From: a bacterium
GTDB lineage: Bacteria > Cyanobacteriota > Vampirovibrionia > Gastranaerophilales > Gastranaerophilaceae
NCBI GenBank assembly: GCA_017995595.1
Contig: JAGOIO010000101.1
Span: 1 to 5,599 of the forward strand
DNA length: 5,599 nucleotides
Direction: 5' to 3'
Shown here: positions 1 through 5,328 of the stretch, one piece after another
Position numbering within the stretch: the stretch's first letter is position 1
Layout of the letters: each line of letters starts with the position of its first letter
The notes under the pieces: generated by a model
Told to the model about the DNA's origin: nothing
The model's input: the letters and a program-made list of their open reading frames with translations, nothing else
The model's database searches: none
Translations under genes and position numbers: made by a program

Positions 1-734
1 GCAGGTGAACTAATATGGTAAATTCCATCTTTATATTGTTCATTATTGACATGATAATGCCCTGAAATTATTGCAATTACATTTTTATGTAAAGCTAAGA
101 CATCTTCATAGTTTTTTACGTTATAAGTTTCGTATGATTTTTTGTCGATAGGTGGTACAACAGGGAAATGTTGTACGATTACGACTTTTTTGTTTTCATA
201 TTTTTTTAACTTTTTATCAAGCCATTGTAAAGTGCTAAGCCTATAATATCCGTTAGTTCCGGGAATAACTTCTTTTGCTCCGTCAAGAACAATAAAAACT
301 ATTCCGCTATTCTTAAATATATAATTTGACTTTAAAGGGTGGCAATGTTTTGAGATATGTCTGGTAACATACATATAATCTTTTCTTGTGAAATTTTGTG
401 ATTTGAATAACTCATGGTCGCCGATTGCCAGATAATACGGAACAGTTAATTTATTAGCTTCTTTTAGAAACATATATAAAAGTTCAGGGCTTGGCTTATC
501 AATGTTATCGCCTGTAAAAACTACGAATTTTACATCTTTTATTCCGTTGATATCTTTTATTGCAGAATCCAAAATACTAACAGCATGCGATGCATCTTCT
601 TTACCTTCAGGTGTTAGCATATAGTGCGAATCTGTAATTTGAACGAATTTTATTGTCTTTGAATATGCGGAATTAATCGTTCCAATTAAGAATATTGCAA
701 GTATAAAAAATAGTGTTCTCAGTCTTTTTAACAT
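1..734 (-). CDS. Exported calcineurin-like metallophosphoesterase, C-terminus cut by the window edge
   Basis: I translated 244 codons from the ATG at 734 down to the window edge without meeting a stop. The product starts with a Sec-type signal peptide: basic MLKRLR, a hydrophobic core at about residues 7-20, then a likely cleavage near residues 23-25, so it should act in the periplasm or at the cell surface. The five blocks of a calcineurin-like phosphoesterase appear in order: TDSH (D35, H37), FTGDN (D76), GDHE (D106, H107), QHFP (H189) and SGHYH (H226, H228). These residues hold a two-metal centre that hydrolyses phosphomono- or diesters. The third block is normally GNHD/E, so Asp replaces the usual metal-binding Asn. 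A GGGGA ribosome binding site lies 6 nt before the ATG. The natural substrate cannot be told from sequence. The fold is sure; the missing C-terminus is probably a few tens of residues. Confidence 0.9.
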   Translation of the reverse strand, partial: MLKRLRTLFFILAIFLIGTINSAYSKTIKFVQITDSHYMLTPEGKEDASHAVSILDSAIKDINGIKDVKFVVFTGDNIDKPSPELLYMFLKEANKLTVPYYLAIGDHELFKSQNFTRKDYMYVTRHISKHCHPLKSNYIFKNSGIVFIVLDGAKEVIPGTNGYYRLSTLQWLDKKLKKYENKKVVIVQHFPVVPPIDKKSYETYNVKNYEDVLALHKNVIAIISGHYHVNNEQYKDGIYHISSP

Positions 735-764
735 AAATTATCCCCATTCACATTTCTCTTTTGT

Positions 765-793
765 ATTGTAGCACATATTATATTTTTTTACAA
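765..793 (-). promoter_or_regulatory. Sigma-70-type promoter of the metallophosphoesterase gene
   Basis: Read on the minus strand, a -35 box TTGTAA (793-788) and a -10 box TACAAT (770-765) are separated by exactly 17 bp. A TG sits one base before the -10 box (773-772), giving an extended -10. Transcription would start near 758, leaving a leader of about 24 nt that contains the GGGGA ribosome binding site. This is the best promoter match in the window. Confidence 0.6.
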
Positions 794-806
794 AATTATT
801 AAATAA

Positions 807-835
807 TTGCAAAATTTATTCAAATATGTTAAACT
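807..835 (+). promoter_or_regulatory. Possible promoter of the glycosyltransferase gene
   Basis: TTGCAA (807-812) and TAAACT (830-835) have a 17-bp spacer, each matching the sigma-70 consensus at four of six positions. In sequence this AT-rich such matches arise easily by chance. A short inverted repeat (CTTACT at 834-839, AGTAAG at 853-858) overlaps the end of the -10 box and could be an operator or a leader hairpin. Confidence 0.35.
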
Positions 836-866
836 TACTGAAAAGTATTCTAAGTAAGAATTTGAT

Positions 867-873
867 AAAGGAG
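867..873 (+). promoter_or_regulatory. Ribosome binding site that fixes the glycosyltransferase start
   Basis: AAAGGAG is a strong Shine-Dalgarno match. The GTG at 876 follows it after only 2 nt, which is too close, whereas the ATG at 879 follows after 5 nt. An ATG at 874 runs straight into TGA. The start at 879 is therefore preferred. Confidence 0.75.
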
Positions 874-878
874 ATGTG

Positions 879-2822
879 ATGAAAGAAGCTTTAAAAAGGT
901 TTCAAAATAAGTTGGGTGATATCAATACCTCACTTAAAGAGAAATCGTTGGGTTTAATAAACAAACACCCTGAAATATTTTGCCTATCATTATTAGGTAT
1001 TTTATGTGTATTGTTTTTAATTATTGGTTTGGATTTCTATCCGTTTTTAGACGTTGATGAAACTCGCTATGCTTTAATGGCAAAGCAAATGGTTCAAACA
1101 GATAATTGGAATAATTTATTATTAAATTACGCTCCGTTTTTAGAGAAACCTCCACTATATTTTTGGTTGGTTGCAACTTCAATAAAATGCTTCGGCAGAT
1201 TTAGTGAATTTGCCGTAAGATTGCCTATCGCATTGTTGGCAGGTTACTTAACTTTCTTTACTTATTTCCTTGGTAAGAAAATTTTGTCAAGAAAATTTGG
1301 TATGTTAAGTGCTTTGATTTTGTTATCAAGTGTCTTTTATCTTGTTTTAGCTCATATTGCAATTATTGATATGGTTCTTACTGTATTTGTTACAAGTGCT
1401 ATTTATTGTGGCTTTTTATCAAATTATGTTCAAGATAAATTTAAAAAATATTGTTGGTGGTATTTTTACGCATTTATTGGTTGCGGATTCTTAGCTAAAG
1501 GTCTTTTGGCTATAATTTTGCCTATAATAGTGATATTTTTCTATCAACTCCTTTCCGGAAAATTAAAAGAGATGTTTAAGCCTCTTTATATTATTCCTGG
1601 TGCAGTCCTTTTCTTGTTAATTTCTATTCCTTGGCATTTTATTATGTACAAAGAATATGGAAATCAGTTCTTTATTCAATATTTCTTGATTCATCATTTT
1701 GCAAGATTTGTTAATTCAGAATTTATTGGTAGAGAAAGACCTGTTTGGTATTTTATTCCGGTATTTATTGTTGGCTTTTTACCTTGGACTTTTGTATTTT
1801 TGGCATTTCTTTCTGATGGCTGTAAGAAGCTTGCAAAAAGATATAAAGAAGCTGAAGGTTCTTTTGTTCAAAAAATATTTAAAATTTGTGAAGCTAAAAA
1901 TAACGAAGAACAAGTTCTATTGTTTGCTTCTGTTTATTTCTTGATTGTATTTATTTTCTTTAGTTTTTCAAGTACAAAGCTTCCAACGTATATTTTACCG
2001 GCATTCCCGGCGGCTTCTTTATTGACAGGATATTTCTGGTTAACCGGTGCAGAAAGAGATGAACACAAAAAATCAATTTACGGTGCAACCGTATTATTTT
2101 CATTGATATTTATCGTTGCGGCTTTATGTGCATCTTGTGCATATTGGTTTTTACCTCCTGATTTGAAGATAGAGTTAGAACCAATGAAAACCATGACTAT
2201 TTGTGGTGTTTATTTGGTTGGTATTTTCTTATTATTAAGATTAAATACGAAAAAAGCCATATCTGTATTCGGTGCTTATATTTTGACGATGCTATTTGTT
2301 ATTACCATTGCAAATTCATTCATTTTTAATGTTATTTATGATGGTGGTGAAAACGAAATTGTAGATTTTTCAAGATTGGCAAGATTTGATAATGCAGCTC
2401 TTGTTTCTTTCGATTTTTCTGTTAAGCCAAGTGCGATGTTAGCTTATGGCGATTATGTTTCATATATTGACCAACCGAATTTCGAGGATTTAGATATTCA
2501 TTTATCATACAAAGCTTCTCCGGTTTATGTAATTGTGAAAAATAAAAATCTAAGAGATGCAAAGTATAAACAAAAAATAGATAAACGCTTAGAGATTTTG
2601 GAAAAAGGCGAAAAATATTCATTGTATGTAAAAAAAGGTGATATAAAAAAATTCAAACTTGAATCTAGTTTTATTTCAAAGAGATTGGGTGAAGGGTTTG
2701 AAGAACCACAGGAAGAAGATGCGAACATGTTGCCAATACCTCCTGTTGAGCAGGACAGGAATCCTATAAATCCTGAATCTCCAAATGGACCTATGGGAAT
2801 TCCAAATCATCAGATGAGATAA
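879..2822 (+). CDS. ArnT/PMT_2-type polytopic membrane glycosyltransferase (GT-C fold)
   Basis: A 647-residue inner-membrane protein with about 12 predicted membrane segments, the first at residues 33-51 and the last near 459-483. After the first segment comes DVDETRYA (58-65), the acidic loop of GT-C enzymes, then EKPPLYFW (89-96), the hallmark of the ArnT/PMT_2 family. HHFARF (272-277), RERPVWY (285-291) and STKLPTYILP (365-374) are further ArnT-like blocks. Family members move a sugar from a polyprenyl-phosphate donor to lipid A, a glycan or a protein on the outer side of the membrane. Residues about 484-600 form a soluble domain. The last 40 or so are acidic and then rich in Pro and Asn (PIPP at 619-622), which is unusual; E. 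coli ArnT has about 550 residues. No aminoarabinose-pathway genes are visible nearby, so calling it arnT would be unsafe. The family is certain; donor and acceptor are unknown. Confidence 0.93.
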   Translation: MKEALKRFQNKLGDINTSLKEKSLGLINKHPEIFCLSLLGILCVLFLIIGLDFYPFLDVDETRYALMAKQMVQTDNWNNLLLNYAPFLEKPPLYFWLVATSIKCFGRFSEFAVRLPIALLAGYLTFFTYFLGKKILSRKFGMLSALILLSSVFYLVLAHIAIIDMVLTVFVTSAIYCGFLSNYVQDKFKKYCWWYFYAFIGCGFLAKGLLAIILPIIVIFFYQLLSGKLKEMFKPLYIIPGAVLFLLISIPWHFIMYKEYGNQFFIQYFLIHHFARFVNSEFIGRERPVWYFIPVFIVGFLPWTFVFLAFLSDGCKKLAKRYKEAEGSFVQKIFKICEAKNNEEQVLLFASVYFLIVFIFFSFSSTKLPTYILPAFPAASLLTGYFWLTGAERDEHKKSIYGATVLFSLIFIVAALCASCAYWFLPPDLKIELEPMKTMTICGVYLVGIFLLLRLNTKKAISVFGAYILTMLFVITIANSFIFNVIYDGGENEIVDFSRLARFDNAALVSFDFSVKPSAMLAYGDYVSYIDQPNFEDLDIHLSYKASPVYVIVKNKNLRDAKYKQKIDKRLEILEKGEKYSLYVKKGDIKKFKLESSFISKRLGEGFEEPQEEDANMLPIPPVEQDRNPINPESPNGPMGIPNHQMR

Positions 2823-2848
2823 CTCAAAATTCAAAAGTTATATAGTTT

Positions 2849-2894
2849 AAGAGTCGAAATTTTTATTTGTCAATAAGAATTTCGACTCTTTTTT
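2849..2894 (+). terminator. Strong rho-independent terminator after the glycosyltransferase gene
   Basis: The arm 2849-2867 pairs with 2872-2890 through 19 consecutive pairs, including one T-G wobble, around a TGTC loop, and runs into six T residues (2889-2894). The GAGTCGAAATT core gives the stem its GC-containing base. It lies 27 nt after the stop codon and cleanly separates this gene from what follows. Confidence 0.88.
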
Positions 2895-2901
2895 ACTTTA
2901 G

Positions 2902-2925
2902 TTCATTAAGTAAACTTCATTAAGT
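2902..2925. repeat. Short direct repeat TTCATTAAGT x2
   Basis: TTCATTAAGT occurs at 2902-2911 and again at 2916-2925, a 14-bp period just after the terminator. It may be a slippage product or a pair of protein-binding half-sites. Nothing links it to a known regulator. Confidence 0.5.
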
Positions 2926-2999
2926 TTGAAAATTTTGTAGTTTCTCCAGTAGAATTAGGCGGCATGGGGAATTGTAAAAATATATCAAAAAAACTTTAC

Positions 3000-3027
3000 T
3001 TGAAACTCTCTCTTCAATATATATCAT
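3000..3027 (+). promoter_or_regulatory. Possible promoter of the structured RNA / anmK leader
   Basis: TTGAAA (3000-3005) and TATCAT (3022-3027) are separated by 16 bp, each with good similarity to the sigma-70 boxes. Transcription would begin near 3034, about 27 nt before the G-rich island and about 220 nt before anmK. Support is limited to this match and its position. Confidence 0.35.
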
Positions 3028-3060
3028 GGAAAATGTAAGTTAAATATATCATTCAAAACC

Positions 3061-3181
3061 AAAAGGAGTGGTGGTAAGTTTTGACTTTACCAAAGTATCT
3101 CAGGGAGGCTACAAAGATTTGTGGAGACGGAGGAGTAAAAAAGGTTTGGTAAAGTGCGTATGAAAGAGATTTATTAATAGC
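3061..3181 (+). ncRNA. Candidate structured RNA upstream of anmK (riboswitch-like leader or small RNA)
   Basis: This G-rich island has 41 G+C in the first 100 bases against about 22% in the 80 bases before it, a typical signature of structured RNA in AT-rich genomes. ACTTTACCAAA (3084-3094) is an exact 11-bp complement of TTTGGTAAAGT (3145-3155), closing a 50-nt domain. Inside it TCTC (3098-3101) can pair with GAGA (3124-3127) above a small ACAA/TTGT hairpin (3111-3122). ACTTTACC can instead pair locally with GGTAAGT (3073-3079), so two folds exclude each other. A terminator-like element follows. I compared it from memory with common riboswitches, SRP RNA, tmRNA, RNase P RNA, 6S RNA and the glmS ribozyme and found no match. 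It could also be a short translated leader, since AAAAGGAG (3061-3068) precedes open frames. The boundaries are approximate. Confidence 0.45.
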
Positions 3182-3254
3182 GGGCAATGAAAAGTATTGA
3201 GTAACAATAAAATTTGAAATTTTAGTCATTATCGTTGCCCATTTTATTTTTATT
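3182..3254 (+). terminator. Branched terminator-like structure abutting the anmK start codon
   Basis: GGGCAATGA (3182-3190) pairs with TCGTTGCCC (3232-3240) over nine pairs, one of them a wobble. The enclosed bases can form two further small hairpins: TATTG/CAATA (3195-3199 with 3205-3209) and AAATT/AATTT (3210-3214 with 3218-3222). The outer stem is followed by a T-rich run (3242-3254) broken by three A residues. The anmK ATG begins at 3255 with no space. It could end a separate small RNA, or act as an attenuator or start-site occluder for anmK. The interrupted T-run makes it weaker than the terminator at 2849. Confidence 0.5.
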
Positions 3255-4382
3255 ATGAACGAATTAGAGAGTAAAAAAGTTATATCATTAATGTCAGGAA
3301 CTTCCTGTGATTCTATAGATGTAGGATTGTGCGAAGTAAATCCTGATTTGAGTTGTACCCTTATTGATGGGATAAATTATAGTTATCCTGATTTAGTAAG
3401 GGATATGTTGTTTAAAATTTTTGAGCAAAAAGTAACATTGGAAGAAATTTGTCAGATGAATTTTGTTGTTGGGCGGTGCTTTGCTGATGCTGCAAATGTT
3501 ATGATTTCTCGTCATGGCAAGCCTGATTTTATATCTTCGCATGGACAAACAATTTTTCATTTCCCGTTTGAAGATAAAATTTCCAATATAAGTAAAAAAA
3601 GCACGCTTCAAATTGGCGAATCAGCTGTAATTTCAGCACAAACAAAATGTATGACTATTTCAAATTTTAGAGAAGCTGATATTGCAAATGGTGGTAATGG
3701 TGCACCATTAGTTTGTTTTGCTGATGAAAAATGGTTTAAGAATAAAGGTCAAAATTTTGCAATACAAAATATTGGAGGGATTTCAAATGTAACAGTTGTC
3801 TCTCAGGATTGTGAAACTTTTGGTTTTGATTGTGGACCGGGAAATATGATGATAGATTATTGCTGTAATAAATTTTTTGGTATTCCTTATGATAAAGACG
3901 GTCAAATATCAAAAAGCGGTACTGTTTCAGATAATTGGCTTAATTGTTTGCTTGCCGATGATTATTATACAATGTCTCCTCCAAAAACTACAGGAAGAGA
4001 ATATTTTTCTGCTAAATATATTGAGAATGCGTTGAAATTATCGCCCAAAGAGCCAAAAGATATTATCGCAACCTTAACTGCCTTAACCGCAAGAACGATT
4101 GCGGAGTCTTATGAAAGATTTGTATATCCAAATACGACAATCAATGAAGTTGTTATCGGAGGTGGAGGTGCCTACAATCCTACATTAATGGATATGTTGA
4201 AAAAGTATCTGCCTCGTCATATTCTGCTAAAAACTCATGAAGATTACAATATTTCAAACAATTATAAAGAAGTAATGGCATTTGCTCTTCTTGCATATTG
4301 TACGTATTACGGAATACCAAACAATCTGCCATCTTGTACTGGTGCAGATAAAAGAGTTGTCTTAGGTAAAATCTCAAACTAA
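3255..4382 (+). CDS. anmK: Anhydro-N-acetylmuramic acid kinase AnmK
   Basis: A cytoplasmic ASKHA-fold kinase that opens the 1,6-anhydro ring of anhydroMurNAc with ATP and water, giving MurNAc-6-phosphate in peptidoglycan recycling; the etherase MurQ usually acts next. At 375 residues it has the usual length. Signatures run in order: MSGTSCDSID (13-22, phosphate loop), SHGQT (95-99), FREADIANGGNGAPLV (138-153, sugar site), NIGGISN (172-178), FDCGPGN (191-197, with D192 at the position of the catalytic Asp), GRE (247-249), GGGGAYN (302-308) and TGADKRVVLGKI (362-373). The usual DGID reads DSID here, and the usual DTGPGN reads DCGPGN. The ATG at 3255 is the only sensible start, since an in-frame TGA lies at 3198 and the SGTS strand must be kept. 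It has no Shine-Dalgarno sequence and touches the terminator-like element before it. No murQ or other recycling gene is in the window. Confidence 0.97.
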   Translation: MNELESKKVISLMSGTSCDSIDVGLCEVNPDLSCTLIDGINYSYPDLVRDMLFKIFEQKVTLEEICQMNFVVGRCFADAANVMISRHGKPDFISSHGQTIFHFPFEDKISNISKKSTLQIGESAVISAQTKCMTISNFREADIANGGNGAPLVCFADEKWFKNKGQNFAIQNIGGISNVTVVSQDCETFGFDCGPGNMMIDYCCNKFFGIPYDKDGQISKSGTVSDNWLNCLLADDYYTMSPPKTTGREYFSAKYIENALKLSPKEPKDIIATLTALTARTIAESYERFVYPNTTINEVVIGGGGAYNPTLMDMLKKYLPRHILLKTHEDYNISNNYKEVMAFALLAYCTYYGIPNNLPSCTGADKRVVLGKISN

Positions 4383-4386
4383 ACTA

Positions 4387-4713
4387 TTACGCAGCTTTGA
4401 AGGTATCTCTAACGCCTTCTTCAAACATTTTGTCGCAACCTTCAATTTGTGCTTCTACCATTTTTAAATCTTCTTGGTACTCATTTAATTGAGCATCTAA
4501 TTTTTGCTCAAGAGTATTTAATCTTTCTTTTCTTGCATTTAATTCTTTTACAACAGGATTGTCCGGATCTAAATCAGTTCCTGCCGGAGTTAAATCTTTA
4601 CCTGCTTTTGTCAGGTTCATCTTGGCATCTTGAATAAGCATAATCTTGTTTTGCAGTTCATTCTTATAGCCAATTAAATATTGTTTTCTTAATGATGCTA
4701 TTAGTAAACCCAT
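4387..4713 (-). CDS. Small coiled-coil / helical-hairpin protein of unknown function
   Basis: A 108-residue charged protein I cannot assign to a named family. It begins MGLLIASLRKQYL and has two long predicted helices, about residues 3-36 and 53-103, the second with regular Leu spacing typical of a coiled coil (KERLNTLEQKLDAQLNEY). The linker between them carries TPAGTDLDPDNP (42-53), a natural turn, so a long helical hairpin is likely. There is no signal peptide or membrane segment, and a single Cys near the C-terminus. The ribosome binding site AGGA (4723-4720) sits 6 nt before the ATG and overlaps the TAG of the preceding gene, so the two are probably translationally coupled. Its stop is 4 bp from the convergent anmK stop, with no terminator between. 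The general form recalls small secretion-system needle or WXG100-like proteins, but there is no WxG motif, and the resemblance is only architectural. Confidence 0.8.
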   Translation of the reverse strand: MGLLIASLRKQYLIGYKNELQNKIMLIQDAKMNLTKAGKDLTPAGTDLDPDNPVVKELNARKERLNTLEQKLDAQLNEYQEDLKMVEAQIEGCDKMFEEGVRDTFKAA

Positions 4714-4721
4714 ATTATTTC

Positions 4722-5003
4722 CTACCTGACTTCGTTTATCTTTTTACCTCTCAAGAAAGAATGTTCATTGTTTTCGGCAATTAATGATTCCATCTTGTTG
4801 TATTTGTACATATTATAATTTAATCTGTACTTAGACATTTTTAATTTCTTGTTCATAGTTAAAAAGTCTTTAAGACATTCTACTATTTCGTTTGCAAAAG
4901 CTTTTATCGGATTCTTTCTAAGGAAAAAACCTCTTGCAAAACCTAAGAAATTTCTGAACTTTATAAAATCTGATGATAAACTGGCTACTTGTGCTTGAAG
5001 CAT
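4722..5003 (-). CDS. Small basic helical protein of unknown function
   Basis: A 93-residue protein, strongly basic (many Lys and Arg) and rich in aromatic residues, starting MLQAQVASLSS. A stretch around residues 13-36 (FRNFLGFARGFFLRK) is amphipathic and could lie on a membrane or pack against a partner; the rest is predicted helical. I recognise no domain. The start is supported by AGAGG about 4 nt before the ATG. The gene follows a 93-nt gap and is 8 nt from the next gene, whose ribosome binding site overlaps its stop codon, so both should be made from one message. A possible promoter lies upstream. A weak likeness to the 71-residue neighbour (an aromatic and basic segment near the N-terminus containing RG and FF) might mean distant paralogy, which I cannot confirm. 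Confidence 0.7.
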   Translation of the reverse strand: MLQAQVASLSSDFIKFRNFLGFARGFFLRKNPIKAFANEIVECLKDFLTMNKKLKMSKYRLNYNMYKYNKMESLIAENNEHSFLRGKKINEVR

Positions 5004-5030
5004 AATACCTCTTTTATCTATAGACTTTCT

Positions 5031-5057
5031 ATAATATTAAAAACACGCTACACTCAA
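5031..5057 (-). promoter_or_regulatory. Possible promoter inside the small-gene cluster
   Basis: On the minus strand TTGAGT (5057-5052) and TATTAT (5036-5031) are 15 bp apart, slightly short of the ideal 17. The site falls in the only sizeable gap of the cluster (5004-5096) and would give a leader of about 20 nt to the 93-residue gene. The match is modest and the surroundings are AT-rich. Confidence 0.3.
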
Positions 5058-5081
5058 TAATTGCTAAATCCCTTCACATTG

Positions 5082-5097
5082 CTTAACATGTCTTAAC
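5082..5097. repeat. Direct hexamer repeat CTTAAC, 10-bp period
   Basis: CTTAAC occurs at 5082-5087 and 5092-5097, separated by ATGT, at the 3' end of the 71-residue gene and upstream of the possible cluster promoter. Direct repeats at one helical turn are typical of OmpR/PhoB-type regulator sites, and cyanobacterial Pho boxes resemble CTTAAC. With only two copies this may be chance. Confidence 0.3.
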
Positions 5098-5312
5098 TAT
5101 TTACAGTCTATTTTGTCTCCTGTTACACTGAGAAAGGATACACTCTTTCTCTTCATTTTATTTATCGGATTAATTTTAGTAAAACTTAAGTCATTTTGAG
5201 TTGGATTAATAAATTTGTAATAAAAATTTACAATATTTTTTAGTGTTTTAAAAAATATGTTCCCTCTAAATATTGCATTCAAATAAGTTCTGGTGAAAGT
5301 TCTTAAAGCCAT
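5097..5312 (-). CDS. Small basic protein of unknown function
   Basis: A 71-residue, Lys-, Asn- and Phe-rich protein beginning MALRTFTRTYLNAIFRG. I chose the ATG at 5312 because AAGGA (5325-5321) stands 8 nt before it and the start then falls 16 nt after the stop of the preceding gene. The frame stays open to an ATG at 5363, but that start would overlap the neighbour by 35 bp and has no ribosome binding site. The N-terminal half has an amphipathic aromatic segment (about residues 14-33); the C-terminal half is basic with no known motif. There is no homology I recognise. The good ribosome binding site and the fit between neighbours support a real gene, while the composition (much Lys, Asn and Ile, as expected of AT-rich noncoding DNA) leaves some doubt. 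Confidence 0.6.
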   Translation of the reverse strand: MALRTFTRTYLNAIFRGNIFFKTLKNIVNFYYKFINPTQNDLSFTKINPINKMKRKSVSFLSVTGDKIDCK

Positions 5313-5328
5313 GTCAGAAATCCTTGTA

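Larger units (their letters stand above)
2895..3060. other. AT-rich gap without a recognisable gene; possible relic or repeat
   Basis: No gene is supported here. The plus strand is open from 2910 to a TAA at 3036-3038. Its only ATG (2964) lies in the middle of that frame and has no ribosome binding site. The opposite strand is open from 2995 to a TAA at 2906, with an ATG at 2965 starting MPPNSTGETT. Both translations look more protein-like than is usual for such AT-rich DNA, so a decayed gene end or a dispersed intergenic repeat is possible. The right half (2981-3060) is only about 22% G+C and holds a possible promoter and two copies of TATATCAT (3020-3027, 3045-3052). Confidence 0.4.

Noticed and set aside
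876..878. GTG as start of the glycosyltransferase
   Set aside because: Only 2 nt separate it from the Shine-Dalgarno sequence. The ATG three bases later has workable spacing.
1699..1944. 81-codon plus-strand frame inside the glycosyltransferase gene
   Set aside because: It lies wholly within the coding region of a clear ArnT-like protein, in another frame, with Phe/Leu-rich content that follows from the membrane-helix codons.
2422..2728. Two antisense frames of 66 and 67 codons under the end of the glycosyltransferase gene
   Set aside because: Both are shadows of the real gene. They overlap each other, have no supported starts, and their sequences are explained by the sense codons.
3061..3181. 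Known RNA classes: T-box, glutamine riboswitch, glmS ribozyme, SRP RNA, 6S RNA
   Set aside because: Fragments such as GGAGTGGTGGTAA and GACGGAGGAGTA are only loosely like the T-box antiterminator or glutamine aptamer. The diagnostic core motifs and the expected gene contexts are missing.
3393..3611. 72-codon antisense frame inside anmK
   Set aside because: It is opposite highly conserved AnmK motifs, which fully explain the sequence.
4180..4377. 65-codon antisense frame at the end of anmK
   Set aside because: It mirrors conserved C-terminal AnmK codons. It lies downstream of the small-gene cluster but has no ribosome binding site.
4449..4637. 62-codon plus-strand frame opposite the 108-residue protein
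   Set aside because: The Leu-rich reading is the complement of Glu/Lys/Asn-rich coiled-coil codons, and the minus-strand gene has the better start.
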